Assembly (NCBI GenBank): GCA_947165025.1
Contig: CAMUYQ010000004.1
Coordinates: 117,101-181,100 of the forward strand
Direction: 5' to 3'
Length of the DNA: 64,000 nt
Origin: an uncultured Lachnospiraceae bacterium
GTDB lineage: Bacteria; Bacillota; Clostridia; Lachnospirales; Lachnospiraceae
Below the pieces are notes generated by a model, which saw only the letters and a list, made by a program, of their open reading frames with translations, was not told the origin of the DNA and did not search any database. Position numbers and translations under genes: made by a program. Of the stretch, positions 1 through 8,646 are shown piece after piece (position 1 is the first letter of the stretch; every line of letters starts with the position of its first letter).

Positions 1-2
1 GT

Positions 3-251
3 CCTGTACTGATCGGGATAATGGACAACGGATCGAGAACTAAATTTTCCGGACGGAAGATAATGGACTCGATCATGACAAGACCATACGGGATAAATTT
101 CGGAGGTCACCTTGACGAAAACCGGATCCTGGATTTTACATATCTGCCGTTTTCAATAATGCAGAGAGAACAGAAATGTCACAATGCAACAATTCTGAAA
201 TTCGACGAAAATCACTATTTCGGACCGGTAATCTTCCCTTCGGCAAAATAA
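3..251 (+). CDS. C-terminal end of an EssC/FtsK-type T7SS ATPase (partial)
   Basis: The reading frame is open from the left edge of the window to TAA at 249-251, so only the last ~82 residues are seen. The text runs PVLIGIMDNG near the start and ends GPVIFPSAK, with a GINFGGHLDENRILDF stretch. The end of EssC-type FtsK/SpoIIIE ATPases has a similar 'FGG....R.FD....P' segment. No Walker motifs are in view, so family membership rests mainly on the context: YukD and four WXG100 genes follow directly. Such ATPases sit in the membrane and drive WXG100 export. It could instead be another secretion-locus protein. Confidence 0.55.
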   Translation, partial: PVLIGIMDNGSRTKFSGRKIMDSIMTRPYGINFGGHLDENRILDFTYLPFSIMQREQKCHNATILKFDENHYFGPVIFPSAK

Positions 252-295
252 TGTGGATAACTCGCAAAGCCTTATAAACAGGAGTTTAGTAACAG

Positions 296-520
296 ATGAT
301 ATCTATTGAGATCATAGTCCCTTCACGGGATGAGAGGTTTTATGCACAGGTTGACGAGACGGTTTTTTTCGAAGATTTTGAGCAAAAAATGAGGGGAATT
401 TCGGGTCTGAAAAACGGTCGTATTTTATTTTCAAACAGAAGAAAAAATGTTACCGGCGACATGCCGGTCGGTAAGGTCGGCCTAACCAACGGATGTCAGG
501 TGGTGATAAAAAATGAATGA
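296..520 (+). CDS. YukD/EsaB-like ubiquitin-fold T7SS protein
   Basis: 74 residues, ATG at 296 behind an aggag ribosome site. The sequence has the short beta-rich pattern of the YukD/EsaB family: it begins MISIEIIVPSRDERFYAQV and ends in a hydrophobic strand, GCQVVIKNE. These cytoplasmic ubiquitin-like proteins are standard accessory components of Gram-positive type VII secretion, where EsaB modulates the system. The gene lies between the ATPase end and the WXG100 series and overlaps the next gene by 8 bases, so co-translation is likely. Assignment is by size, fold-like pattern and position rather than by a strong motif. Confidence 0.65.
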   Translation: MISIEIIVPSRDERFYAQVDETVFFEDFEQKMRGISGLKNGRILFSNRRKNVTGDMPVGKVGLTNGCQVVIKNE

Positions 521-815
521 GATAGGGATCGATTATATAAAGGTCAGGGTGAAGATAAAACGTCTTTCCGATCTGTACGCAGAGCTTGCTAAAGAGATCA
601 ACAGGATAGCGGAATTATCCGCTGATCTGGACATTTTCTGGGATGGCGATGCCAATGCGGCATTTGTTCTTGCCATAGAGGAAGACATGGTAAGAACCGC
701 TGTACTCCTTACCGGGATCAGGGATGTGATAAGGTGCGCACGCAAGGCATTTGACGACTATCAGGCAAGTGAGAAGCAGGTAAGGATGATACTTGACTCA
801 TATATCGATCAATAA
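513..815 (+). CDS. WXG100-family protein (copy 1)
   Basis: 100 residues, two helices predicted around a central FWDGDANAAF turn, which is the W-x-G motif of WXG100 (ESAT-6-like) proteins. A C-terminal YQASE fits the Y-x3-D/E export signal of type VII substrates. It starts at ATG 513, overlapping the YukD-like gene by 8 bases. Members form helical-hairpin dimers that are exported by EssC-type ATPases and often act as partners for larger effectors. Four different WXG100 genes in a row suggest heterodimers or dedicated partners, which the sequence alone does not resolve. Confidence 0.8.
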   Translation: MNEIGIDYIKVRVKIKRLSDLYAELAKEINRIAELSADLDIFWDGDANAAFVLAIEEDMVRTAVLLTGIRDVIRCARKAFDDYQASEKQVRMILDSYIDQ

Positions 816-832
816 AATAACGGAGGTGAACA

Positions 833-1138
833 ATGATACAAAAGAGCAGAAAGCAGATCGAAATGGATTTTTCGAGAGCGATCAGTCAGGCTCAGGAACT
901 TGAGACGCTGGCAGACAACTTGAGCCGTATGGCGAACAGCGGAGTAGAGTCAGCACTCCTTGTACTGAAAAACAGCTGGAGGGGTGATGCGGGTGAGTCA
1001 ATGGAACTTGCAGGAAAGAAGACAACCGCTGATATTTACAGGACTGCAGACGATCTTATGATGGTCGCAGGCAGTATAAGAAAAACGGCGGATCTGGTAT
1101 ATAATGCCGAAAAAGCAGCGATAAGCCTATGTTTTTGA
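833..1138 (+). CDS. WXG100-family protein (copy 2)
   Basis: 101 residues with SWRGDAGESM as the W-x-G turn between two helical halves. The ribosome site cggaggtgaa precedes ATG 833 by normal spacing. Unlike its three neighbours it lacks a clear Y-x3-D/E at the C-terminus (the nearest is YNAEK), so it may travel as the partner of another WXG100 protein carrying the signal. Same strand and spacing as the rest of the secretion cluster. Confidence 0.78.
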   Translation: MIQKSRKQIEMDFSRAISQAQELETLADNLSRMANSGVESALLVLKNSWRGDAGESMELAGKKTTADIYRTADDLMMVAGSIRKTADLVYNAEKAAISLCF

Positions 1139-1183
1139 CCGATATGGTCGTTAGTTATGTTAACAAGAAAGGAGAAATAACAC

Positions 1184-1468
1184 ATGTCATTCTATCAAGT
1201 CAACAGTGTGCAGCTTCGAAGCAAAAAAGATGAGCTGACGGCCCTGTCCCAGAGGTTCATAAAGGAAAAGGAAAACCTCTGTGCCATGGAGCTCGGTCTT
1301 CGTCAGATGTGGGAAGGAGAGGCAAATGAGAACTTCCATGCAGGATTTATGAAAAACGCAGGGCGGATGGATACCTTTATACAGGTCATCAGCCAGTATC
1401 TCTCGGTCATCGAGAGGATAGCCGACAGATACGAGATCGCAGAACAGAAGAATTTAGGGAGGATTTGA
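1184..1468 (+). CDS. WXG100-family protein (copy 3)
   Basis: 94 residues with the turn MWEGEANENF, the most canonical W-x-G site of the four. YEIAE near the C-terminus fits the Y-x3-D/E type VII signal. ATG 1184 follows an aaaggag ribosome site. The stop (TGA, 1466-1468) lies just before the ATG of copy 4, so the two are probably translated together and are the best candidates for a heterodimer. Confidence 0.82.
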   Translation: MSFYQVNSVQLRSKKDELTALSQRFIKEKENLCAMELGLRQMWEGEANENFHAGFMKNAGRMDTFIQVISQYLSVIERIADRYEIAEQKNLGRI

Positions 1469-1470
1469 TC

Positions 1471-1785
1471 ATGAACAGCGTATTAAAGGTAACACCTGAA
1501 AAACTTATGGAGACCGCGGCCGAGTTTCGTAACACGGAGGCAAACATACGCGGTATCACCCAGGAGATGATATCAATAGTAGACTCTTTCAAACCGATAT
1601 GGCAGGGTGAAGCGGCGACCGGATTTGCCAACAGGTTCGCATCGCTTTCCGATGACATGAACATGCTGTATACACTTATCAGGGATCATTCGGATGCCCT
1701 TACCGAAATAGCCGGCGAATATGCCCGTGCGGAAGAGGACAGCGGTAATCTTGCCAACAGTCTTGTAACGGAGGCGGTAAGTTGA
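1471..1785 (+). CDS. WXG100-family protein (copy 4)
   Basis: 104 residues from ATG 1471, chosen because gggagga (1457-1463) sits 7 bases upstream; a TTG at 1465 is in frame but too close to it. IWQGEAATGF supplies the W-x-G turn and YARAE the C-terminal Y-x3-D/E. The stop overlaps the start of the FHA protein (TTGA at 1782-1785). Confidence 0.82.
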   Translation: MNSVLKVTPEKLMETAAEFRNTEANIRGITQEMISIVDSFKPIWQGEAATGFANRFASLSDDMNMLYTLIRDHSDALTEIAGEYARAEEDSGNLANSLVTEAVS

Positions 1786-3104
1786 GTATGCATGTCTGTC
1801 CCCAGACGCTCGTCCTTGTTGATAATGATGCGACCGTCTCGGAGGTTAACCGGAAACTTGTCAAAGCGACACTGAAGTACATCTTTTACCATGCTCCCGA
1901 GGACAGGACCTTCTGTCTTGACACATATGAGCACGATATATGCTCGGAGGAAGTGTACACGGACGAGATAAACGATCTTGTATGCGCTGCAGACAATATT
2001 GAGTTTGCAGCAAAAGATTCGAATCTCTGCGATACTCTCTGCGAGGTCATAACGAGGTGGAAGGAGTCTGATTTTGCCTGCAGGGATATCATCGTGTTCA
2101 CGGACGGGCTTGAGGGCAGCGCGCTGTCACATGAAAAAGAGGAACTGTACTATCTGACCGAAAACAGCGAATATCCTGTTTATGTAGTCATGCTCGACCA
2201 GGATAACAACGCTGAGGCCAGGAAAGGCCTGTCGGCAATAGCAGTCACGAGCGGCGGGGAGCTTATAGGAACGGAGTTTCCGGGATCCGATGCCGGTATA
2301 GACAAAAAGATATACGAGATGATCTCTTCGCATATGGATGAATACAGCCGTGTTCACTGGAAGAAGTATGAAGAGGAGGCAGAAGATGAGCTTGCGGGAG
2401 AGACTGCCGGTGAAGAAGGCTCTTCAGGAGAAACCCCGGAGGAGACCGTGAACGTATCGGAGATAAATGTCGAGAACACTCTTGCCGAAGCACCCGCACA
2501 GGAGAGTGTCATATACGAATATGACAAAACTCCGGGATTTTTCGAGAGTAAGAGCGTCCTCATACTGTCAGCGATCCTTATCGCAGTTGCAATAATAACA
2601 GCTGTTTTCGGAAGCTTCGTGATCATGAAGAAGAGGCGGAAAGGGTATGACAAAGCTCCGGTAGTGCCGGATATCGATGATAAGTTCTTTGAGGATTATG
2701 AGCTTAAGGGGATAGAGACCACGGACTTTTCGGAAACGGACCGGAGTGCGACAGTTCTTCTGAGTGATGAGGCCGATGAGTTCGACAGACCGACAAGACT
2801 GCTGGCGGATGATGCCCCTGTTGTGAGCCTTACGGACAAAGACGACGATAAGCGGAGGTTCAACATAGTGCTCGGTGGCAGGATGTCGATAGGAAGGGGC
2901 GACTGCGATGTCGTGATAACAGGCGACGATGCTCTTTCAAAGCGCCACTGCGAACTGTACGAAAAGGAAGGAAATGTATATGTCCGGGATCTGTCTTCGT
3001 CTAACGGAACAAAGGTCAACGGAAAGAAGATCGAGGAATCGATACTGTGCGACGGTGATGAGCTTACGGTCGGGGCACATACATACTGCGTGAAGACAGG
3101 ATGA
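1782..3104 (+). CDS. vWA-like / TM / FHA-domain membrane protein of the T7SS locus
   Basis: 440 residues. The N-terminal ~190 look like a von Willebrand A fold: TLVLVDNDAT at the start and DIIVFTDGLEGS later, with a degenerate metal site. An acidic linker, rich in Glu, follows to about residue 245. A transmembrane helix lies near 258-282 and is followed by KKRRK. The last ~85 residues form an FHA domain: MSIGRG, ALSKRHCELYE and RDLSSSNGTKVNG are the conserved phosphothreonine-binding loops. FHA domains also occur in EssC N-termini, so this protein may link phosphorylation to secretion; that is inference. Start TTG 1782 fits the ggagg at 1770-1774; ATG 1788 is the alternative. It overlaps the lipase gene by 4 bases (ATGA). 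Confidence 0.75.
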   Translation: MSMHVCPQTLVLVDNDATVSEVNRKLVKATLKYIFYHAPEDRTFCLDTYEHDICSEEVYTDEINDLVCAADNIEFAAKDSNLCDTLCEVITRWKESDFACRDIIVFTDGLEGSALSHEKEELYYLTENSEYPVYVVMLDQDNNAEARKGLSAIAVTSGGELIGTEFPGSDAGIDKKIYEMISSHMDEYSRVHWKKYEEEAEDELAGETAGEEGSSGETPEETVNVSEINVENTLAEAPAQESVIYEYDKTPGFFESKSVLILSAILIAVAIITAVFGSFVIMKKRRKGYDKAPVVPDIDDKFFEDYELKGIETTDFSETDRSATVLLSDEADEFDRPTRLLADDAPVVSLTDKDDDKRRFNIVLGGRMSIGRGDCDVVITGDDALSKRHCELYEKEGNVYVRDLSSSNGTKVNGKKIEESILCDGDELTVGAHTYCVKTG

Positions 3105-4444
3105 GGGGAAAGTATACCCAGCAGGAACTCCTGCTGCTGTCAAACTTCGTATATATCCCCGCGTGCCGGTCGGATGCGACGATAAGAGATATAATAGATC
3201 CTTTCAGGGATGAGAGCGGCTCTTTTACCGAAGCAAGCGTTCTGGAAGCAGCAAGAGGCGGAGGAATGAGCTGCAGGGATGTAGCGACCGTTTTTGATGC
3301 GATCGATAAAAGGATAGAAGAAAATCCCACATTCGGCGATCTGTCGGCAAGCCGTCGTCTGGAAGAGGCCGATGTCAGGGCTGTCTGCTACACCGATCCG
3401 AAGGATAACTCTCCCGTAGTCGTATTCAGGGGCACCGGGGGGACCGCCGAAGCGTGGCGGGATAACTTCGAGGGAGCATTTGAAGAAGACACAAAGATAC
3501 AAAAGATCGCGGATGATTTTCTCGGATATGAGTGCGGCGGATATGAAGATATAGTCGTTACGGGGCATTCGAAGGGCGGGAATCTGGCGCAGTTTGTGAC
3601 TGTAAAGCACGAGAAGAAGATACTTGAGTGCGTTTCGTACGACGGTCAGGGTTTCGGGGATGATTTTCTGAGTGAAAATCCGGAAGAGATCAGGGCGGCG
3701 TCGCCCAAGATCACGTCGATATCGGCCTATAACGACTTCGTGAACATACTTCTGACGTGCATAGCGGGAACGAGCATATTTGTCGCTAATGACCAATCCG
3801 CCGTAAGCGCTCACTCAAGCGTGACGCTGATCACGGAGAATACCTTTGATGAGGCGGGAAACTTTACAAGCACAAGACATCAGGGGCCTGTTGCAAACGC
3901 TCTGAAGCACTTTACGGACATAGTGTGCGACATGCTCGGTCCGGCACAGGAGAGCACAAAAGAAACAATGGCAGCGATAGCGGGGACGTCGATAGCCCTT
4001 GCGCTTTCGACACCTAAGGAAGAGCTGGCCGACGCCTGCCTGGGGCCTGTTGCCGGTATGACAGCCTGCGCTCTCATCAACAGTCTGATAATTGATAATG
4101 TGCCCGGATGGGATGAAAGGGCGCTCTTTGCCCAGAGTGTATATGTTGATATAACTTCGGTAAAAAGTGCGGCTGACTGTCTGAGATGGCAGGCCGCGTC
4201 GATGGACAATATCGCGGCAAGGGTAAACGACATAAGGCAGAACATCGCGTATTCGATCACGGCGAGACTCTGTGCAGAACAGGCGTTATTAAATGCTTAT
4301 GAAGGGATCCTTGCGATACAAAGGAAACTGGAAGACATGTCGGATGCGGCGCATCAGGCTGCAAACGTATATATGAACACGGAAGAGAGTGCGGCAGCTT
4401 TAATGCACTTGCAGGTATCTCAGATTGTCAGCCATGACCCTTAA
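3101..4444 (+). CDS. Lipase-like alpha/beta hydrolase (Mbeg1/DUF2974-like), candidate T7SS effector
   Basis: 447 residues, ATG 3101 overlapping the FHA gene. Residues ~1-250 resemble the Mbeg1-like (DUF2974) hydrolase family: VVVFRGTGGT is the strand and oxyanion loop, VTGHSKGGNLAQF holds the nucleophile serine in G-x-S-x-G, and YNDFVN follows. There is no signal peptide. The C-terminal ~190 residues are helical, contain LRWQAASMD (a WXG-like W-x-A) and end with YMNTE, which fits the Y-x3-D/E type VII signal. An N-terminal lipase with a C-terminal helical targeting part is the arrangement described for the T7SS lipase toxin TslA of Staphylococcus aureus. No adjacent immunity gene is obvious. 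Function as an exported lipase is inference. Confidence 0.7.
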   Translation: MRGKYTQQELLLLSNFVYIPACRSDATIRDIIDPFRDESGSFTEASVLEAARGGGMSCRDVATVFDAIDKRIEENPTFGDLSASRRLEEADVRAVCYTDPKDNSPVVVFRGTGGTAEAWRDNFEGAFEEDTKIQKIADDFLGYECGGYEDIVVTGHSKGGNLAQFVTVKHEKKILECVSYDGQGFGDDFLSENPEEIRAASPKITSISAYNDFVNILLTCIAGTSIFVANDQSAVSAHSSVTLITENTFDEAGNFTSTRHQGPVANALKHFTDIVCDMLGPAQESTKETMAAIAGTSIALALSTPKEELADACLGPVAGMTACALINSLIIDNVPGWDERALFAQSVYVDITSVKSAADCLRWQAASMDNIAARVNDIRQNIAYSITARLCAEQALLNAYEGILAIQRKLEDMSDAAHQAANVYMNTEESAAALMHLQVSQIVSHDP

Positions 4445-5131
4445 TATCGTATGGCGCTGTCTCAGCGTGTAAGATACGATATCGCCGTTAGTCAGCCTGA
4501 AACCGTTACCTTCCGTATGCATAATGTGGTATATGTTGACAAGATCCTTTTTACATCTGATAAAACAGCCGTATGTTCTGCACTGGCGTTCAAGGTTGTC
4601 AACGGAGTCGGCCATATCGAGAAAATCACCGTTCGACAGGCAGATCCTTGCGGCAAAGCGGTCCGTCGGGAACGCTCTAACAAGCTCATCGTATCTGATG
4701 AACCGTGTCTCTTTACGGCATCGTATCTCTACAAGAGGGGTCTTGCGGCCGGCCCAGTCAAGTGCAACGTCGGCCAGATGGCTGACCTGGCCCGGATTGA
4801 TGGGCTTTTCTATAAATATGAGCTCTTCAGGCGCATTAACGTACGAAGAGTAATTGATCGTTGATTCGCAAAGTATGATAGGAGCCGTGATGCCTCGGCT
4901 GCGCAGCTTTTTGGCGGTCTCCATACCATTGTCGGCGCCCTCCGTAATGTCGATAAAGAACATGTCGTATTTTACGGGTGTAGTCAGGAGGGCTTCCTCG
5001 CTGCCAAACGAGTCGATGTAGAGAACGTCATTCTTTTCGTGAAGACGTTTGTCCTTTTCGCGCTCAAGGAGCCGCTCGAGCTGCTTGCGGTCAGCTATGT
5101 TTGTGTCGCATATCGCGATGTAGACTGTCAT
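4400..5131 (-). CDS. LytTR-family response regulator
   Basis: 243 residues. The N-terminal receiver shows IAICDTNIADR (acidic pocket), YDMFFIDI (likely phospho-acceptor Asp) and IFIEKPIN (conserved Lys). The second half (about 135-243) is a LytTR DNA-binding domain: LVEIRCRKETRFI, then FIRCKKDLVNI. AgrA/VirR-type regulators of this kind control virulence, competence or peptide-response genes. No kinase lies next to it. It is the last gene of the argG-DUF1294 leftward unit (17 bases after DUF1294), and its end overlaps the end of the lipase gene by 45 bases on the opposite strand, so the two transcripts converge. Confidence 0.85.
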   Translation of the reverse strand: MTVYIAICDTNIADRKQLERLLEREKDKRLHEKNDVLYIDSFGSEEALLTTPVKYDMFFIDITEGADNGMETAKKLRSRGITAPIILCESTINYSSYVNAPEELIFIEKPINPGQVSHLADVALDWAGRKTPLVEIRCRKETRFIRYDELVRAFPTDRFAARICLSNGDFLDMADSVDNLERQCRTYGCFIRCKKDLVNIYHIMHTEGNGFRLTNGDIVSYTLRQRHTILRVMADNLRYLQVH

Positions 5132-5148
5132 TATCTTCTCCGTAAGTG

Positions 5149-5445
5149 TTAAAGTATCCTGAAGTTTAAGGGTGCCAGGAACAGAAAATAGAGCAGTAGA
5201 GTTACCTGCACACCCAGTATTATCGGAATGCCGATATAGAACTTCGGTTTCTGCGTCTTATGATGAAAAACGCGCATACCCAAAAGGCACCCTGCACTTC
5301 CGCCGAATATGGCGAAAAGAAATAGGGTGGCCTCGGGAATACGCCATTTATTCCGGCGGGCCTTCTTCTTGTCAAGTGCCATCGACACAAAGCCCGCCAG
5401 ATTGATAACTGCCAGATAAACGGCAATATAGGACAGAACTATCAT
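5149..5445 (-). CDS. DUF1294-family small membrane protein
   Basis: 98 residues with three hydrophobic segments and the DUF1294 signature: DKKKARRNKWRIPE followed by FGGSAGCLLGMRVFHHKTQKPKF. The family is widespread in Firmicutes and its function is unknown. It starts 2 bases after the argG stop and is therefore probably co-transcribed and translationally coupled with argG. Confidence 0.85.
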   Translation of the reverse strand: MIVLSYIAVYLAVINLAGFVSMALDKKKARRNKWRIPEATLFLFAIFGGSAGCLLGMRVFHHKTQKPKFYIGIPIILGVQVTLLLYFLFLAPLNFRIL

Positions 5446-5447
5446 TT

Positions 5448-6668
5448 TTACTTGTTCTTGTTAACTTCCTGCATCTTCATCGCGCGGACCTTGCATGACA
5501 GTCCGAACAGGTTGATGAATCCTGTAGCATCGTGATGATCGTAAAGATCACCTGTCTTGAAGCTTGCGATACTCTCGTTGTAAAGCGAATACGGTGAAGT
5601 AGTACCGGCCTTTATGATGTTGCCTTTGTAGAGCTTGAACTTAACTTCGCCCGTTACATATTTCTGCGTGCTCTCGATGAATGCACAGACAGCCTCGCGA
5701 AGAGGTGTGAACCACTTGCCTTCATAAACGATCTGTGCAAGCTTATTTCCCATATCCTTTTTAAGGGCATATGTATCGCGGTCGAGGATGAGCTCCTCAA
5801 GCTGCTGGTGCGCTTCCATCAGAATGGTTCCGCCGGGTGTCTCATAGACACCGCGTGATTTCATTCCGACAACCCTGTTCTCAACGATGTCGACGATGCC
5901 GATACCATGCTTGCCGCCGAGCTTATTGAGCTCGCGGATGATGTCGGAAACCTTCATCTGCTTGCCGTTGATGCTCTTGGGAACACCGCCCTCGAATGTC
6001 ATCGTCACGTATTCGCCTTCATCGGGTGCCTTTTCGGGTGATACACCGAGAACAAGAAGGTGATCGTAGTTGGGCTCGTTTGCGGGATCCTCAAGCTCAA
6101 GACCTTCATGGCTGATGTGCCACAGGTTACGGTCGCGGCTGTAGCTGTTGTCTGCAGAGAACGGAAGGTTTATACCGTGGTCGTTGCAGTATTTGATCTC
6201 GGATTCCCTTGAATCGAGAGTCCATTTGTCATCACGCCATGCAGCGATTATCTTAAGGTCGGGTGCGAGAGCCTTGATGGCAAGCTCGAACCTGATCTGG
6301 TCATTTCCTTTACCGGTCGCACCGTGACATATTGCGGCAGCGCCTTCTTTGCGTGCGATCTCAACGAGTCTCTTTGCTATAACGGGACGGGCCATACTTG
6401 TTCCGAGAAGGTACTTGTTCTCGTATACGGCGCAGCCCTGAACGCACGGAACGATGTATTCGTCGCAGAATTCATCGACAACGTCTTCTATATAGAGCTT
6501 TGTAGCACCGCTTGCCTTGGCGCGCTCTTCGAGTCCGTCGAGTTCGCTTTCCTGGCCGCAGTCGATGCAGCAGCAGATTACGTCATAATCGTAGTTTTCC
6601 TTGAGCCAGGGAATGATGGCTGTTGTATCAAGGCCTCCCGAGTAGGCCAATATTACTTTTTCTTTCAT
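5448..6668 (-). CDS. argG: Argininosuccinate synthase
   Basis: 406 residues, the normal family length. It joins citrulline and aspartate using ATP to give argininosuccinate, the penultimate arginine step, in the cytoplasm. The P-loop-like AYSGGLDTT is at the N-terminus and GATGKGNDQIRFE further on, both diagnostic. It is the first gene of a leftward unit with DUF1294 and a LytTR regulator. An ARG-box-like site overlaps its candidate -10 (6725-6742). argH is not in the window. Confidence 0.97.
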   Translation of the reverse strand: MKEKVILAYSGGLDTTAIIPWLKENYDYDVICCCIDCGQESELDGLEERAKASGATKLYIEDVVDEFCDEYIVPCVQGCAVYENKYLLGTSMARPVIAKRLVEIARKEGAAAICHGATGKGNDQIRFELAIKALAPDLKIIAAWRDDKWTLDSRESEIKYCNDHGINLPFSADNSYSRDRNLWHISHEGLELEDPANEPNYDHLLVLGVSPEKAPDEGEYVTMTFEGGVPKSINGKQMKVSDIIRELNKLGGKHGIGIVDIVENRVVGMKSRGVYETPGGTILMEAHQQLEELILDRDTYALKKDMGNKLAQIVYEGKWFTPLREAVCAFIESTQKYVTGEVKFKLYKGNIIKAGTTSPYSLYNESIASFKTGDLYDHHDATGFINLFGLSCKVRAMKMQEVNKNK

Positions 6669-6724
6669 ATTTCATAACCTCCGGTGAAACTGTTTTCTGA
6701 ACCTGCAACCTAATATACAACACA

Positions 6725-6757
6725 GATGTATAAAATGCAATACCCATTTACAGACAA
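6725..6757 (-). promoter_or_regulatory. Candidate argG promoter overlapped by an ARG box
   Basis: Read on the minus strand: -35 TTGTCT (6752-6757), 18-base spacer, -10 TTATAC (6728-6733). The segment 6725-6742, gatgtataaaatgcaat on the plus strand, resembles the ArgR/AhrC box (TGnAT-AT-rich-ATnCA). Binding there would cover the -10, fitting arginine repression. Sites are matched by eye. Confidence 0.5.
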
Positions 6758-6781
6758 AATTAAGAAAATTTACGAAAACAG

Positions 6782-6809
6782 TTGACATTGCCACAGAATC
6801 CGATACAAT
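6782..6809 (+). promoter_or_regulatory. Promoter for the GNAT-argJBD unit
   Basis: TTGACA at 6782-6787, 16-base spacer, TACAAT at 6804-6809. The predicted transcript would begin near 6816 and have a leader of about 110 bases containing further ARG-box-like sites. Confidence 0.65.
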
Positions 6810-6823
6810 AAGAAAGTGAATAT

Positions 6824-6877
6824 TATGCACCACTCGATGCATAATATGCATAAAATCATACTTAAGGTGCATAAATC
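6824..6877. promoter_or_regulatory. Cluster of ARG-box-like operators (ArgR/AhrC)
   Basis: Three TGCA-containing half-sites sit just downstream of the rightward promoter: tATGCAC (6824-6830), the near-palindrome ATGCATAATATGCAT (6837-6851) and gTGCATAAAT near 6868-6875. They resemble the TGnAT(4)ATnCA core used by ArgR/AhrC. Together with the box at 6725 they would let one arginine-bound repressor silence both divergent units. Confidence 0.55.
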
Positions 6878-6925
6878 ACCGTTTGAGTTATTCTTATACT
6901 TATTGTAAAATCAGGAAGAATGTGT

Positions 6926-7372
6926 ATGAACGTAAGGTTAATGACAATTGAAGATTATGAGGCGGTACACGCGCTCTGGATGACGATAAAGGGTTTTGCG
7001 ATCCGTTCCGTCGATGACTCGAAGGAAGGCATTGAACGTTTTATAAGAAGAAACCCGACGACAAGTGTTGTAGCCGAGGTAGACGGAAAGATCGTGGGCG
7101 CGATACTGTGCGGACATGACGGCAGGCGGGGATGCCTCTATCATGTGTGCGTTCATCCCGATCACAGACGAAGAGGATACGGCAAAGCCATGGTAGTCTT
7201 CTGCATGAATGCTCTGAAGGCCGAGAAGATCAGCAAGGTCAGTCTTATCGCCTTTACCGCGAACGATATCGGAAACGCCTTCTGGAATACGATAGGCTGG
7301 ACGAAGAGAGAAGATCTTAATTACTATGATTTTGTCCTTAACAGTGAAAACATCGTTAACTTCAATAAATAG
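6926..7372 (+). CDS. GNAT N-acetyltransferase at the head of the arginine operon
   Basis: 148 residues from ATG 6926, preferred over ATG 6920 because aggaag lies 7 bases before it. The acetyl-CoA loop is clear: VCVHPDHRRRGYGKAM. The rest (LMTIEDYEAVHALWM at the start, FWNTIGWTKREDLNYY near the end) fits a YpeA-like GNAT. It is co-transcribed with argJBD under ARG boxes, occupying the place where argC is often found. It might supply acetylglutamate (a short NAGS-like enzyme that primes the ArgJ cycle) or modify another substrate; this is inference. Confidence 0.82.
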   Translation: MNVRLMTIEDYEAVHALWMTIKGFAIRSVDDSKEGIERFIRRNPTTSVVAEVDGKIVGAILCGHDGRRGCLYHVCVHPDHRRRGYGKAMVVFCMNALKAEKISKVSLIAFTANDIGNAFWNTIGWTKREDLNYYDFVLNSENIVNFNK

Positions 7373-7396
7373 TTCTCTTACGAAGAGGTGATAAAT

Positions 7397-8635
7397 ATGG
7401 CAGGATATGATATCAAACAGACAGACGGCGGCGTTACGGCCGCAAAAGGATATAAGGCTGCGGGAGTCGCGGCGCACATAAAGTATGACAACAGGAAAGA
7501 TCTTGCGATGATCTACTCCGAAAAGCCCGCAAAGGTTGCCGGTATGTTCACGTCAAACGTTGTAAAGGCAGCACCGGTTAAGTTTGACATGGATATAGTC
7601 GCCAACTCTCCGTTTGTTCAGGCGGTCGTTGTCAATTCAGGTATAGCAAATGCCGCAACCGGCGAGCCCGGAATGGAGATATGCCGCAAGACTGCAAAGG
7701 CCGTGGCAGATGCACTTTCGATCCCTGAAAACGCCGTACTTATCGGATCTACCGGAGTTATCGGAGAGCAGATACCGATCGACAGGATCACGGCAGGCGT
7801 TTCGGAACTGGCAAAGAACCTGTCAGATACAAGGCAGGCTGCAGCAGATGCCGAGGCAGCCATAATGACGACTGATACCGTTCCGAAGGAAGTTGCCGTT
7901 ACGGTCACGATCGGCGGCAAAACGGTCACGATCGGCGGAATGAGCAAGGGCAGCGGGATGATCCATCCCAACATGTGCACGATGCTCGCATATATATGTA
8001 CGGACTGCGCCATATCAAAGGAAATGCTTGATAAGGCCGCTCATGCCGACATACCCGATACCTTCAACATGATCACGGTTGACGGAGACACTTCGACAAA
8101 CGACACGTACCTCGTACTTGCGAACGGCCTTGCCGAAAATCCCGTGATAGACTGCGAGGGCGATGATTTTAACGCCTTTATGGCCGCACTTCACTATGTG
8201 AACGAGTATCTTGCAAAGCATATGGCCAAGGACGGAGAAGGAGCGAATGCACTGTTTGAGGTAAAGGTTGTGGGCGCCGATACCAAGGAAAACGCCAGGA
8301 AGCTTGCAAGAAGCGTTGCCGGATCGTCACTTTGCAAGGCTGCTATATTCGGACATGATTCCAATTTCGGAAGATTTCTGTGCGCACTCGGATATTCGGG
8401 GGCTGATTTTGACCCGGATAAGGTGTCGCTTGATTATGAAAGCCGCGCGGGATCGATACGCGTGTTTGATAAAGGGCTGAAGGCGGCGTACTCGGAAGAT
8501 GAGGCAACCGCCATACTTTCAGAAGACGAGATAACGGTCATCGTTCACATGAACATGGGAGAAGCCGAAGCAACAGCATGGGGGTGTGATCTTACATTTG
8601 ATTATGTTAAGATTAATGCCGATTACAGAAGTTAA
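7397..8635 (+). CDS. argJ: Bifunctional glutamate N-acetyltransferase/ornithine acetyltransferase
   Basis: 412 residues from ATG 7397, with gaggtg directly upstream (GTG 7388 lies within the ribosome site). ArgJ moves the acetyl group from N-acetylornithine to glutamate, recycling acetyl in arginine synthesis. The precursor self-cleaves before a threonine in a [15 protein letters not shown] segment; the Thr is present, with Cys in place of the usual Ala before it. [12 protein letters not shown] and the C-terminal end are typical. Gap of 11 bases to argB. Confidence 0.96.
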   Translation: MAGYDIKQTDGGVTAAKGYKAAGVAAHIKYDNRKDLAMIYSEKPAKVAGMFTSNVVKAAPVKFDMDIVANSPFVQAVVVNSGIANAATGEPGMEICRKTAKAVADALSIPENAVLIGSTGVIGEQIPIDRITAGVSELAKNLSDTRQAAADAEAAIMTTDTVPKEVAVTVTIGGKTVTIGGMSKGSGMIHPNMCTMLAYICTDCAISKEMLDKAAHADIPDTFNMITVDGDTSTNDTYLVLANGLAENPVIDCEGDDFNAFMAALHYVNEYLAKHMAKDGEGANALFEVKVVGADTKENARKLARSVAGSSLCKAAIFGHDSNFGRFLCALGYSGADFDPDKVSLDYESRAGSIRVFDKGLKAAYSEDEATAILSEDEITVIVHMNMGEAEATAWGCDLTFDYVKINADYRS

Positions 8636-8646
8636 AGGGGAAAGAG

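Noticed and set aside
4451..4864. 137-codon rightward ORF opposite the LytTR regulator
   Set aside because: Mirror frame of the regulator gene, without ribosome site or family pattern.
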